DNA of 64,000 nucleotides from Stutzerimonas stutzeri (GCF_000219605.1 NC_015740.1:3658001-3722000); one strand, 5' to 3'. Shown: positions 43,021-52,726, numbered from the stretch's first letter. Notes: generated by a model from the sequence alone, not told the origin. Translations and numbers: made by a program.

Positions 43021-44259
43021 GTGAAGCGCAGCCAGATCAAGCGGCGCCCGCTGGCCGATACCGTACTTGCCAGCCTGGAGCCTGAACCAAAGGAATACCG
43101 GGAACTGGACGGTGACGGCCTGTACTTTCGCGTTAAGCCGGACGGCTCGAAGTCTTGGCAGCTGCGCTACAAAAAGGCGGATGGCAAGTGGTCATGGCTA
43201 GGTCTTGGCGGTTACGGCACTGGCGACCACCAACTGACCGGCGAACAGGCTCGCCGCAAAGTTCGCGAACTACGCGACAACACGGCGAAAGGCGGTAGCG
43301 TTCTGGCAACCAAACAAGCCCAGAAAGCAGCCGAGCTAGAGGCAGCCAACAACACCTTCGAGCGCCTGGCGCGCGAGTGGTACAGCGCCAAATGCAAGAC
43401 CTGGACAGAAGGAACTGCTGTCCGAACCATCGGAGCACTGGAAAAGCACGTTTTCCCCGTGTTCGGTAAACGGCCGTTCACCAGCATTCTGCCGATGGAA
43501 TGGATGAATTTCCTGCGAGCCATGGAAGAGACAGGCATCGTCGAGCAGACGAGTCGCGTTCGCGGCATGTGCAGAGAAGTCTACGATCTCGCCAGGGTTA
43601 CCGGACGCGCCACCCACAACCCGCTCGAAGGCTTGCATAAGTTCCTTCTGACCAAGCCTGTCGAAAATTTCGCCCATGTATCCCTAGATGAACTGCCCGC
43701 ACTGCTGAGGGCCATCCGCTCCTACCCTCACGCAACAGACGTGCGTCTTGGCCTGCAGCTACTCACGATGCTTGCCTGCCGCCCCTCGGAGCTACGCGAA
43801 GCACGCTGGCAGGAGTTCGATCTGGATGCCGGGTTATGGCTGATTCCCGCTGAACGCATGAAGCGTCGCCGCGAACACCTTATACCTTTGCCCAGCCAAG
43901 CTATTGCACTGCTTCGAGATCTACACAACATCACAGGGAACTACCAGCTTCTTTTCCCCGGGCGCAGCGACACAACCAAGCCACGTAGCAACACCGTTTT
44001 TCTGATGGCCTTGCGTCGCCTGGGTTACGAAGGTCGGCAGACAGGCCATGGTTTCCGCCATCTGGCCAGCACCATCCTCAACGAGAATGGCTTCGACTCA
44101 CAGCACGTTGAAGCTCAGCTCTCGCATGTAAAAGAAGGCGTCCGAGGCGTCTACGACAAAAGCACTTACCTAGAGCAACGCAAAATCATGATGCAGTGGT
44201 ATGCCGATCATCTTGACAGACTGGCCGCTGGCAACGTGGTGAAGATCAAGCGCGCGTGA
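43021..44259 (+). CDS. P4-like tyrosine integrase (DUF4102 N terminus)
   Basis: The start is a GTG eight bases behind AGGGG. The 412-residue integrase has an N-terminal arm-binding domain (ELDGDGLYFRVKPDGSKSWQ), a core-binding segment, and the catalytic domain with arginine in TMLACRPSELREARWQEF, GHGFRHLASTILNENGF (HxxR), LSHVKEGVRGVY, and nucleophile tyrosine near YDKSTYLEQRK. P4-type integrases insert at 3' ends of tRNA/tmRNA genes, in line with the scar just upstream. It is likely the enzyme that mobilises the BREX-bearing element. Confidence 0.9.
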   Translation: MKRSQIKRRPLADTVLASLEPEPKEYRELDGDGLYFRVKPDGSKSWQLRYKKADGKWSWLGLGGYGTGDHQLTGEQARRKVRELRDNTAKGGSVLATKQAQKAAELEAANNTFERLAREWYSAKCKTWTEGTAVRTIGALEKHVFPVFGKRPFTSILPMEWMNFLRAMEETGIVEQTSRVRGMCREVYDLARVTGRATHNPLEGLHKFLLTKPVENFAHVSLDELPALLRAIRSYPHATDVRLGLQLLTMLACRPSELREARWQEFDLDAGLWLIPAERMKRRREHLIPLPSQAIALLRDLHNITGNYQLLFPGRSDTTKPRSNTVFLMALRRLGYEGRQTGHGFRHLASTILNENGFDSQHVEAQLSHVKEGVRGVYDKSTYLEQRKIMMQWYADHLDRLAAGNVVKIKRA

Positions 44260-44316
44260 GCGCCAACGCCGGTCTACTCATCGAAGCAAACCGCACCAGA
44301 GAGTGAGCGATACTGC

Positions 44317-45045
44317 ATGCCAGTGATGAAATTCCATGCACCTTATGAAGCAGCCTTTCTTCCGTTCGAAGTTACGGCATACATGCTGCACCCCGCAGAC
44401 GAAAAACTGAGAAACGCATATCTCGCACGAAAAATGGCCGAGTACACGCTCCGCTGTGCGAACGATGATGGGCTTGAATCAGTCCCCGTCGAGGTGCTCA
44501 AGGATCTGCTCGAAAGCCCTACCTCTGCAGGAACGGATGCCATGGAAAGTCTCGCCATACGGGGATCGGTTGCCGGCGAGATCCTTCTAAATCTGATCAA
44601 GCTGACTGCCAGTGGCGAAGATGCCAGCGTCAACAAAGCAATCCACTTAGGAACCCAGTATTTCCAGGAGGCCCGAAACTCGTTAGGAGGCAGAATAGCC
44701 CCCGGAGAGAGATCTATCCGGCGAGCATGGTCAGCCTACATGACCGTAGCCCATTTCTGGGCAGCTCTCCAAATCCATGTCCAGTCGACCGCAAACCTCG
44801 CCACGCCCATCAGCCCGGATTCGTATCTACAGCAACTGAGTCTGGGAAAGGAGCTCGGCAAACTTGCACCACAGCTGACTAGCAAGAATGCAAGAGAGCC
44901 GATCTGGACTCCAAATGAGCTATGGACACTGCCCTGCACCATTGAACTACCAACCTGCACATTCAGGTGCCACGGCCTAGACGAGCAAGAACGGAACTGG
45001 CTTCGCAGCTACAAAGCTCCATCCATCAGCAAATTCGACAGCTAG
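44317..45045 (+). CDS. Unrecognised 242-residue element protein
   Basis: This soluble, mostly helical protein of unknown family lies between integrase and AlpA-type genes, a common place for element-specific accessory genes. It has the segments YMLHPADEKLRNAYLARKMA and RRAWSAYMTVAHFWAAL. No domain is identifiable. The start ATG has no strong ribosome site (GAGTGAGCG precedes it), so an alternative start is possible. Confidence 0.6.
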   Translation: MPVMKFHAPYEAAFLPFEVTAYMLHPADEKLRNAYLARKMAEYTLRCANDDGLESVPVEVLKDLLESPTSAGTDAMESLAIRGSVAGEILLNLIKLTASGEDASVNKAIHLGTQYFQEARNSLGGRIAPGERSIRRAWSAYMTVAHFWAALQIHVQSTANLATPISPDSYLQQLSLGKELGKLAPQLTSKNAREPIWTPNELWTLPCTIELPTCTFRCHGLDEQERNWLRSYKAPSISKFDS

Positions 45046-45134
45046 AAACAGCTACTGCCATGCACCCCGACAGTAGTGTGCGGGCACATCGAGATGCATA
45101 ACTTAGCGAGCGTCATCACCCAGGAGACGCTCAG

Positions 45135-45350
45135 ATGCATCTAGACACGCAGAAAACATTGATCCGCCAATCCAGCCTGATTGAGCATCTCGATCTGTCG
45201 AGATCTGGACTGGACAAACTGCGCAAAAAGGACGCAACTTTCCCCAAACCGATCAAGGATGGGGCACATCGGCAAGCAACGTGTTACTACATCGTCGCCG
45301 AAATTGAGGCATGGCTCCGGGCTCAGATTGAGAAGCGGGATCAGGGTTGA
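45135..45350 (+). CDS. AlpA-family regulator / excisionase-like protein
   Basis: The 71-residue protein starts at an ATG behind AGGAGACGC. It has the AlpA/MerR-like winged-helix pattern: LIEHLDLSRSGLDKLRKKD, then TFPKPIKDGAHRQATCYYIV, with EIEAWLRAQIEKR at the end. AlpA proteins activate integrase or excision in P4-like elements. It overlaps the replication gene by TGATG. Confidence 0.85.
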   Translation: MHLDTQKTLIRQSSLIEHLDLSRSGLDKLRKKDATFPKPIKDGAHRQATCYYIVAEIEAWLRAQIEKRDQG

Positions 45351-46240
45351 TGGGGGCGCTCATCAAGGCGCGCCAACTTGAGTCCAAGGCCCGCGCCGCA
45401 ACTTCAGCCGCGCTTCATGTCCAGGTAGCTCGCCTGCCCCATTGGAGTGAGGCATATCGAGCGTTACCCAACGCAGTCCTGCGCTCGGCTTTGTTTGCAG
45501 TGATAGGCAAGGGCCAACGAGCCATACTGGATGGAGCTACGATCAACTCGCAGGCTGGTATTGCACTGACCTTCAGCGGAGAACAGCTCGATCAGAGCGA
45601 CCTAGACCTTTGGGCTGCGCAGCTACACCTGCTGCGCAATCACCCCCTGGATCAGGAGCTCCACACGAGCATATACGCCCTGCTAAAAGGTCTGGACATC
45701 ACGGACACGGGCCCTAGCAGAGCTAGCCTGAAACACAGACTGCTGCGCCTCAGCAGCTGCGAGCTGTCGATCCGTACTGCCTCGTGTGTATATGAGGGCA
45801 ACCTCACTAAGACTGATGGCCTCGACGGCAATAAACCGCTTGCCCTGAGCCTCAACCCCAGCATCATCAAGCTATTCGCCAGTGACCAGTACACCCTGAT
45901 TCACTGGGGGGTCAGAGGCATGCTGAGCGGGAGCCCCCTGGCGCAGTGGCTGCACGGATATTATTCAACCCATGCAGCCCCCTACCCGGTGCGCATCGAC
46001 ACACTGCAAAAACTTTCGGGCAGCAAAACTCTTAGCCCGGGCAAATTTCTCCAGTTACTCCGCCGAGCTCTGGACAAGCTAACTCTAGCCAGCGCCGAGC
46101 ACGGCCAAAAATTTACGTATCAGATCGACGGCGAGTTGGTCAGGGTTGATAAGCGCCCGAGCCCCGCGCAACAGCGCCACCTCTCAAAACGCCAAAACCG
46201 TACCGTTACAGCGGGTAAACCTTACCGTCATAGCGGGTAA
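45350..46240 (+). CDS. TrfA-like plasmid replication initiator
   Basis: The 296-residue protein has the TrfA signature (LPNAVLRSALFAVIGKGQR; FSGEQLDQSDLDLWAAQLHL) and a winged-helix C-terminal half (LIHWGVRGMLSGSPLAQWLH). TrfA binds iterons and opens the origin. The 22-base iterons overlap the last codons and continue downstream, so this element probably has its own origin that works after excision. The ATG at 45350 overlaps the upstream stop. A TTG at 45347 is less likely. The integrase, AlpA, Rep and iteron layout resembles P4-like or satellite-type integrative elements. Confidence 0.82.
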   Translation: MGALIKARQLESKARAATSAALHVQVARLPHWSEAYRALPNAVLRSALFAVIGKGQRAILDGATINSQAGIALTFSGEQLDQSDLDLWAAQLHLLRNHPLDQELHTSIYALLKGLDITDTGPSRASLKHRLLRLSSCELSIRTASCVYEGNLTKTDGLDGNKPLALSLNPSIIKLFASDQYTLIHWGVRGMLSGSPLAQWLHGYYSTHAAPYPVRIDTLQKLSGSKTLSPGKFLQLLRRALDKLTLASAEHGQKFTYQIDGELVRVDKRPSPAQQRHLSKRQNRTVTAGKPYRHSG

Positions 46241-46308
46241 CGATACCGTTATGACGGGTTTTCGCAGCCGTTTCTGCAGGTAGCAAATACCGTTGTCGCA
46301 GGTTTTCT
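46199..46308. repeat. 22-bp iterons (probable replication origin)
   Basis: Five units at exact 22-base intervals start at 46199, 46221, 46243, 46265 and 46287, built on TACCGTTATAGCGGGT; the fourth is most diverged. The first two lie within the 3' end of the TrfA-like gene. An AT-rich stretch (about 46366-46395, with two TAATCGT motifs) follows and could be the unwinding element. This fits an iteron-controlled origin. The array has no unique spacers, so it is not a CRISPR. Confidence 0.75.
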
Positions 46309-46489
46309 TGTCTGTACCAAGAACCAGCACCTACAAGGCATAAGGTCAAAAAACCGATACCTGCTAATCGTCTTTTAATCGTTATTTAATACTTGCCCCG
46401 GACAAACATGCAAAAAACTTTACGGTAACTATTTACACCCGCGCCGCAGCCACCCAGAATCCAGCTACGCAAATGCCCAGGCCGGATCC

Positions 46490-47359
46490 ATGCCACCTCT
46501 CAAACACCAGACGCTCACTCGTTATCGTGCCATCGAGCTGATTGCCCTCTGGGAAGGCCGCCTGATTACCGCTCAGCTCATGGAATGGTTCGGTATCACT
46601 CGGCAGCAAGCCTCGGCCGACATCAACCGCTACAACAACGAACTCAACCCCCAGGCCCTGTTGCATAGCCCGTCCATCAAGGGCTACATCCCAGCCAACG
46701 GATTCCAACCAGTGCTTTCCTCGGGGCATATCAACGAGTACCTGGATCTGCTGAGCAGTAACGGTTCTCAGCCAATGAATCTGGTGCTGGAATCCCAACC
46801 AGGGGTAGTGGCAGTCCAACTGCCTGAGCGAGCCGTCAGGCCCGATGTTGTACGTGAATTGGTAAGGGCCTGTCGCAACAGAGCCAGTCTGAAAATCGCC
46901 TACAGTTCGATGCGCAATCCCGAACCGCATGAGCGAATCATGTCGCCTCACACCCTTATTTACAGTGGCTTTCGCTGGCATGTCAGGGCCTGGTGTCACA
47001 AGAACCAGAGCTTCCGGGACTTCCTGCTCTCGCGCATTAGCGGCACACCTCAGCCTAGCGATGAACATGCTCCGCCCAGCGAGCCTGACACCGCCTGGAA
47101 TGAGCAGACCACCCTGCACATCATCCCCAACCAGCGCCTAAGCGAAGCTCAGCAAGCCATGATCGCTCGCGACTACGCCATGACAGATGGGCAACTCCCC
47201 ATTACCGTCAGAAAAGCTCTGGCCCACTACACGCTGCAGCGTTACCAGGCCGCAATCACTGACGAGCAGTGTTCTCGGGGCGCAGAACATCCAATACAGC
47301 TGTCCCCCGAAGATCGTGAGCAGCTTTTACCTTACTTGTTCGGCAGTGAAGTCGCTTGA
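46490..47359 (+). CDS. brxR: BREX regulator BrxR (WYL family)
   Basis: The 289-residue protein has a winged helix (AQLMEWFGITRQQASADINR), a WYL domain (RIMSPHTLIYSGFRWHVRAW) and a C-terminal WCX-like part. Proteins of this type sit just upstream of BREX operons and repress them by binding a palindrome upstream of their own gene. It directly precedes brxA (2-base gap). It is more distant in sequence from the three left-island WYL proteins than those are from one another. I do not see an obvious copy of the GCGACA-N5-TGTCGC site upstream. Confidence 0.88.
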   Translation: MPPLKHQTLTRYRAIELIALWEGRLITAQLMEWFGITRQQASADINRYNNELNPQALLHSPSIKGYIPANGFQPVLSSGHINEYLDLLSSNGSQPMNLVLESQPGVVAVQLPERAVRPDVVRELVRACRNRASLKIAYSSMRNPEPHERIMSPHTLIYSGFRWHVRAWCHKNQSFRDFLLSRISGTPQPSDEHAPPSEPDTAWNEQTTLHIIPNQRLSEAQQAMIARDYAMTDGQLPITVRKALAHYTLQRYQAAITDEQCSRGAEHPIQLSPEDREQLLPYLFGSEVA

Positions 47360-47361
47360 TC

Positions 47362-47970
47362 ATGCAGACGTTCAGCTACGACTCCGACCTCATCGGCGGT
47401 TCTCTGCAAGTACGTGAATGCAGAGTCATCGCGGATCTACTGCTGCAACAGGCTTCCCCAGAGCAGTGGGCGGAAGAAATACAGCAGCACAATCGCCTGC
47501 AGAAACGCTCCCCGGCCTCAGCCAAGCGCGTTGCCCAGGCATTGCGTAAACGCCTGGAGCGCCTGGATCAGCCTTTCTGGCGAGCCCTACGTGATGGTGA
47601 TGACGAACTCGCTACTCAGGTCGCCTTCTGCGCGGCGCTGGAGCGCAACCTGCTGCTGGTGGAGTTCATCGAAACCGTCCTGCGTGATGCCTATCTGACC
47701 AAGGCAGAACATCTCGAACCCTGGCATTGGCATGATTTCCTCGAAGAGCGCAGCCATCGCGACCCTGCCATCGAGACCTGGACGGAATCCAGCCGCAAGA
47801 AAATGGGCCAAGTCATCTATCGCATGCTGGCCGAGGTCAAGCTACTCAAAAGTACGCGCAGCATGCAGTTGCAGTCCTTACTGGTCCGCCCAGAGGTTCG
47901 CACCTTGCTGGATGAGAGCTACCGCCACCGCATCAAAGCCTGCCTGGAAGTGTCCAGCAGCACCCTCTGA
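47362..47970 (+). CDS. brxA: BREX protein BrxA (DUF1819)
   Basis: The 202-residue protein has the BrxA pattern: SLQVRECRVIADLLLQQ at the N terminus and WHDFLEERSHRDPAIETWTE in the middle. It is a small helical DNA-binding protein of type I BREX. The ATG at 47362 is preferred to the TTG at 47356. It is followed by brxB after 24 bases. Confidence 0.9.
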   Translation: MQTFSYDSDLIGGSLQVRECRVIADLLLQQASPEQWAEEIQQHNRLQKRSPASAKRVAQALRKRLERLDQPFWRALRDGDDELATQVAFCAALERNLLLVEFIETVLRDAYLTKAEHLEPWHWHDFLEERSHRDPAIETWTESSRKKMGQVIYRMLAEVKLLKSTRSMQLQSLLVRPEVRTLLDESYRHRIKACLEVSSSTL

Positions 47971-47994
47971 CAGGCAGTACCAAGGAATGAATGC

Positions 47995-48570
47995 ATGAAC
48001 CAGCAGCTACAGGATCGGCTGAACCAGATCCCAGAAAAAATCCTCACCGAGGAGTTTCTCAAAAGCCAAGGGCTTGGCAACGAGATCGGTTTCTGGATCT
48101 TCGACTATGACCCCGAGGATGAGCTGCAGGTGCGCCAATACCTCGACTTCCTCAAAAGCTTTCTGGATAAAAAGCACAGTCAGCTGAAGGTTGTGAACAT
48201 CAACCTGCTGCAAGCCATGAAGGACTATCTGGACCAGCGTAACTTCACTGGCAAAGCCATCCAGATGCAGACCACCAAGGGCGACTTGGCACTGCTCAAA
48301 GCGCTTGCCGGCCCGCTGCACATGGACAAGTTCGCGCCCTACCTGATGGAGCATTACCGCGCCACGGAACACGATGTTGTGCTCATTACAGGCGTGGGCT
48401 CTGTATGGCCGGTGCTCCGCGCCCACAACCTGCTCAACAAACTGCATGCCCTGCTCGGCCATAAGCCGCTGGTACTGTTCTACCCGGGGCACTACTCAGG
48501 CCAGTCGTTGGCTCTGTTCAACCGCATTACCAGCAACAACTACTACCGCGCATTCAAGCTGGTGCCCTGA
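47995..48570 (+). CDS. brxB: BREX protein BrxB (DUF1788)
   Basis: The 191-residue protein matches BrxB: GFWIFDYDPEDELQVR near residue 32, VVLITGVGSVWPVLRAHNLL and PLVLFYPGHYSGQSL at the C terminus. It is a required component of type I BREX of unclear biochemical role. It is intact and in order between brxA and brxC. Confidence 0.92.
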   Translation: MNQQLQDRLNQIPEKILTEEFLKSQGLGNEIGFWIFDYDPEDELQVRQYLDFLKSFLDKKHSQLKVVNINLLQAMKDYLDQRNFTGKAIQMQTTKGDLALLKALAGPLHMDKFAPYLMEHYRATEHDVVLITGVGSVWPVLRAHNLLNKLHALLGHKPLVLFYPGHYSGQSLALFNRITSNNYYRAFKLVP

Positions 48571-48579
48571 TCAATAAGG

Positions 48580-51500
48580 ATGATGGCCGTGAGCATTAAA
48601 GAAATCTTCTTCAAGGAACTCGACCGCCCGATTAACGGTGTGGTCAAGGCGGACCAGGCAGACGACGCCACCGTGCACCAGGAGCTCGACGAATACGTCG
48701 TGACCAACGAGCTGGAAAAACACTTCCGCAGCTTCTTCGAGTCCTACAGCACCGACCTCAGCGATCCCTCCATCGCCAACCGAGTGGGCGTATGGATCAG
48801 CGGTTTTTTTGGTTCAGGTAAGTCGCACTTCCTGAAAACGCTGTCTTACCTGCTGGCCAACATTGAAGCCCATGATGCAAAGGGCAACAGCAAGCGCGCC
48901 GTTGCCTTCTTCGACCAGAACAAAGTGCGCGACGCCATGATCCGCGCCGACATCGACAAGGCTGTCGCCAACAGCGCCGATGTCATCCTGTTCAACATCG
49001 ACAGCAAGGCCAGCTCCAACGACGCAGGCAACCCAATCCTCAACGTCTTTCTGCGCGTATTCAACGAACATCAGGGCTTCAGCGGTGACCACCCGCACAT
49101 CGCCCACATGGAGCGCCACCTCACTCAGCGCGGCGTGTATGAGCAGTTCAAGCAAGCCTTCAACGCAGCCACAGGCCTGGAGTGGGTCGATGAGCGTGAC
49201 GGTTACCAGTTCTACCAGGACGATATCGAAAAGGCGCTCGCCAGCGCTTTAGGCCTCTCTGCCGAAGCCGCGCACAAGTGGTTTGAAGCCTCAGAGCAAA
49301 CCTTCAGCGTGTCGGTGGAAAACTTCTGCAACTGGGTGAAGGAATACCTCGATACTCAGCCTGCCAAGCACCGTGTGCTGTTCCTGGTCGACGAAGTGGG
49401 CCAGTTCATCGGCAGCGACACCCGCCTGATGCTTACCCTGCAAACCATTACCGAAAATCTCGGCACCATCTGCAAAGGCCGCGCCTGGATCATCGTCACC
49501 TCCCAGGCCGATATGGATGCCGTGCTCGGCGAGCTGTCCGCCACCAAAGCCAATGACTTTTCCAAGATTGCCGGGCGCTTCAAAACTCGCCTGTCGCTTT
49601 CCAGCTCCAACACCGACGAAGTCATCCAGAAACGTCTGCTACGCAAAACAGAAGCTGCCGAGGCGGAACTGCGCGCGCTCTGGGAGCAAAAGGGCGACAT
49701 CCTGCGCAACCAGATCACCTTCGACCGCTCTGGCCCAACGCTGAAGAATTACGACGGCCCAGACAGCTTTGTCGCCAACTACCCGTTTGCGCCTTACCAC
49801 TTCCAACTGGTGCAAAAAGTCTTCGAGGAAATTCGCAAGGTCGGTGCCACCGGGGCGCACCTGGCCTATGGCGAACGTTCCATGCTCGATGCCTTCCAGA
49901 TGGCCGCCCTGTCACTCAAGGACAAACCCTTGGGCGCGTTGGTGCCCATGTACAGTTTTTACCGTGCGGTGGAAGGCTTCCTCGACACCGCCGTCAAGCG
50001 CACCATCGACCAGGCCAGTGAAAGTGAAGTACTCGATGACTTCGACGTACAGATCCTGCGCACCCTGTTCATGATTCGCTATGTCGATTTGATCAAAGGC
50101 ACGCTCGACAACCTGGTCACCCTGTCCATCGAAGAGGTCGACACCGACAAGCTTGCCCTGCGTCGCCGGCTTGAAGGCACCCTGCAGCGCCTGGAAAAGG
50201 AAAACCTGGTCATCCGCAACGGTGACGAGTTCGTCTTCCTCACCAACGAAGAGCGCGACATCACCCGCAAGATCAAGGCCACCGAAATCGCCTCCTCGGA
50301 CGAGAACAAGGCACTGGCCGAGCTGATCTACAAGGACCTGCTCAAGGACAAGAACAAGTTCCGCTACAACCTGACCAAGACCGACTACAGCATCGGCCGC
50401 TTCCTCGACGGCCATAGCCTGGAAGGCCGCTACGAGCAGGATCTTCGCGTCGAGGTTATCTCTCCGCTAGATCCGGACTACGCGCTGTATGGTGAAGCCG
50501 GTTGCCTCAACAAGAGCAACGAAGCCCCAGCTGGCCTCGCACTGTTCAAACTCCCCGACAGCAGCGAGCTGTTCGGCGAGCTGCGCATTTGGCTCAAAAC
50601 CAACAAATTTATTCGCCTCAACAACGATGACAATCAGCCGGATCTCAGCCGCATCCTGTCCGACCGTGGCCGTGAGAACCAGGAGCGTAAAAAACGCCTG
50701 CGTCTGATGCTCGAAGCGCTGCTGGAGCGTGCTGAAATTTACGCTCTCGGCCAGCACCTCAAACTCAGCGGCAACAATATCCAGACCCGCTTCGACGAAG
50801 CCTGCCAATACCTACTGGAGAACACTTACAACAAGCTTGGCTACCTGCGCGTCTTGCAACAGGAGCCCGAGCGCGAACTGCATGCCGTACTGCACAGTGA
50901 TGACATCGCCCAGCTTGGCCTAACCCTGGATGGGGAAGACGGCAACGCCCAAGCCATCAAAGAGGTCGAGCAATTCATCACCCTGCGTGCCTCCGGTAAT
51001 GACCGCCTGCTCGTGTCAGACATCGTCGAGCGCTTCAACAAGCGTCCGTTCGGCTGGCCTGATGGCGAAATCCTCCTGTTGATCGGCCGCCTCGCTGCCG
51101 CCGGGCGGATTTCCTTCCATGTTGCTGGCCCCAGCCTCGCATTGCCGGATGCTTTCGAATACCTGACCAACAGCCGCAAGCGTCGGGAAATCTCGGTGCA
51201 GAAAAAGCGCCAGACCGATGAGGTATTGCTCAAGAAAGCCCGCAATCTCAGTCAGGATCTGTTCAACGCCCTAGGCCCGGCCGGTGAGAAAGAGCTCTAT
51301 GCCTTCTACCGCAGCCGCCTGGAAACCTGGCTCTCCGAACTCAAGAGTTACAAGAGCAAGGTTGATGTCGGTCGCTTCCCAGGCAAAAGCACAATCGAGA
51401 AGTCTCTGCTGACCCTACAGCGTCTGCTGGGCAACAGCGATAGCGTCGACTTCTTCAAGGAGGTGGTCGACAACCAGAACGACTACCTCGACCTCGAAGA

Positions 51501-52260
51501 GGATTACCGCGACCTCAACGAATTTTTCACCAACCAGTTGCACAGCTGGCAGCAGCTGCAACAGGCCCTGCGTCGCTTCGAAAAAAACCGCAACGCCCTG
51601 GAGAAGAATGACAGTGCCCGCAAGGCAATGGCCGAACTTCAGGCCATCGAAAGCCATGCCAGCCCATACAACCAGCTGCACAAAATCTCTGGTTTGGTAG
51701 AAACCGTTGAGACAGTCAACGTCAGCATCCTCACCGAACAGCGCGAGCAGGCGCTGGCAGCGATAGACCAGAAGATCGCCCTGCTGCAGGCCGAAATCGC
51801 CAAGAGCGGCATCGAAAGCGCTGAGCTAAGCAATCGCCTACTGCGCCCACTGCAGCTGCTTAAAGCCGAAGCCGAGACTGAAACCAGCCTGGCCCACATT
51901 TACCAACTGGAAAGCCAAACCGCCGAAGAGCGCCTGCAAGACGGCATCTTCGAGCTGGAGCGCGCCATTCAAGCCGAGGTGGATCGCCAGCAAAAGCTGC
52001 AGCAGCAAGCTGAAAAAGCCGCGCAGCAAGCGGCCCAAGGTAGCAACCAGGTCAAGGAAGAGCGCACGCCGCCTCCCGTTCCGGTCAAGCCTGTCGCCCC
52101 ACCCAAGCCAGTGGTCGAAATTGCGGCCACCAGCGTTTTCAACAAGCTGGGTAATGGCGTCTACCTTGAGGCCCAGGCCGACGTGGATCGTTTCCTCAGC
52201 GCCTTGAAAGCAGAGCTAGATGCACAGATTCAACAAGGCAAACGTATTCGGCTGCGCTAG
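48580..52260 (+). CDS. brxC: BREX ATPase BrxC
   Basis: The protein, about 1226 residues, matches BrxC: IKEIFFKELDRPINGVVKADQ-type N terminus, Walker A GFFGSGKSHFLK at about residue 74, Walker B VLFLVDEVGQF, then a long helical, coiled-coil-rich C-terminal half. It is full length. Three starts are possible (ATG 48580, ATG 48583, GTG 48589); the last has the best spacing to AAGGA. It is the last complete BREX gene here. The expected pglX methyltransferase, pglZ and brxL genes are missing, so BREX cannot work from this locus alone. Confidence 0.93.
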   Translation: MMAVSIKEIFFKELDRPINGVVKADQADDATVHQELDEYVVTNELEKHFRSFFESYSTDLSDPSIANRVGVWISGFFGSGKSHFLKTLSYLLANIEAHDAKGNSKRAVAFFDQNKVRDAMIRADIDKAVANSADVILFNIDSKASSNDAGNPILNVFLRVFNEHQGFSGDHPHIAHMERHLTQRGVYEQFKQAFNAATGLEWVDERDGYQFYQDDIEKALASALGLSAEAAHKWFEASEQTFSVSVENFCNWVKEYLDTQPAKHRVLFLVDEVGQFIGSDTRLMLTLQTITENLGTICKGRAWIIVTSQADMDAVLGELSATKANDFSKIAGRFKTRLSLSSSNTDEVIQKRLLRKTEAAEAELRALWEQKGDILRNQITFDRSGPTLKNYDGPDSFVANYPFAPYHFQLVQKVFEEIRKVGATGAHLAYGERSMLDAFQMAALSLKDKPLGALVPMYSFYRAVEGFLDTAVKRTIDQASESEVLDDFDVQILRTLFMIRYVDLIKGTLDNLVTLSIEEVDTDKLALRRRLEGTLQRLEKENLVIRNGDEFVFLTNEERDITRKIKATEIASSDENKALAELIYKDLLKDKNKFRYNLTKTDYSIGRFLDGHSLEGRYEQDLRVEVISPLDPDYALYGEAGCLNKSNEAPAGLALFKLPDSSELFGELRIWLKTNKFIRLNNDDNQPDLSRILSDRGRENQERKKRLRLMLEALLERAEIYALGQHLKLSGNNIQTRFDEACQYLLENTYNKLGYLRVLQQEPERELHAVLHSDDIAQLGLTLDGEDGNAQAIKEVEQFITLRASGNDRLLVSDIVERFNKRPFGWPDGEILLLIGRLAAAGRISFHVAGPSLALPDAFEYLTNSRKRREISVQKKRQTDEVLLKKARNLSQDLFNALGPAGEKELYAFYRSRLETWLSELKSYKSKVDVGRFPGKSTIEKSLLTLQRLLGNSDSVDFFKEVVDNQNDYLDLEEDYRDLNEFFTNQLHSWQQLQQALRRFEKNRNALEKNDSARKAMAELQAIESHASPYNQLHKISGLVETVETVNVSILTEQREQALAAIDQKIALLQAEIAKSGIESAELSNRLLRPLQLLKAEAETETSLAHIYQLESQTAEERLQDGIFELERAIQAEVDRQQKLQQQAEKAAQQAAQGSNQVKEERTPPPVPVKPVAPPKPVVEIAATSVFNKLGNGVYLEAQADVDRFLSALKAELDAQIQQGKRIRLR

Positions 52261-52286
52261 CCAGACACCAAGGATTGGAGCGTTGT

Positions 52287-52544
52287 ATGGACAGACTGGA
52301 AAAGATAGAAGCCCGCCGACTGATTCTGAGTTGGAAGGACCGCTGGACGCAGACAACACAGCAGCGCCTCGAAGTCGAGTCGCGGCAGCTGCAGGGCGAG
52401 CTGCACGCCAAAATCGACCAAATCAGTTTTTGGGATGCACTTTTTTCCGGCCGGTATCTGCGCAACACCATTCAGCCGCTCTTTACCGAGTGGTGCCAAA
52501 CCAAAGCCACGGAATTGAGAATGGCGGCAGAGTGTTGGCGCTGA
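52287..52544 (+). pseudogene. Gene after brxC, truncated by IS21
   Basis: An ATG behind GGAG opens a helical, charged ORF (DRLEKIEARRLILSWKDRW) that runs into the left end of the IS21 element. The stop codon TGA at 52542-52544 is the first triplet of the IS. About 85 residues of the native protein remain. I do not recognise the family; it sits where pglX or a small BREX accessory gene would begin. Confidence 0.6.
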
Positions 52545-52726
52545 TGGAAAATTGACCCACCCTGCCGATTGAAATTTGACCCAGGGCGGATTGCTGATTT
52601 TGTTACCAGCAACTGTGGATAAGTCTACCAGCGCAGCTGCTGTTGCCCCCACTCCTTCGCTAGCCCAGTTCAGTTGTTTAAGACCTGCCACACGCAGCCA
52701 TGTAGCAGGCCGTCGTCGCCATGAAA

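Noticed and set aside
46199..46308. Iteron array as a CRISPR
   Set aside because: Units are contiguous at 22-base intervals without unique spacers, beside a replication initiator.
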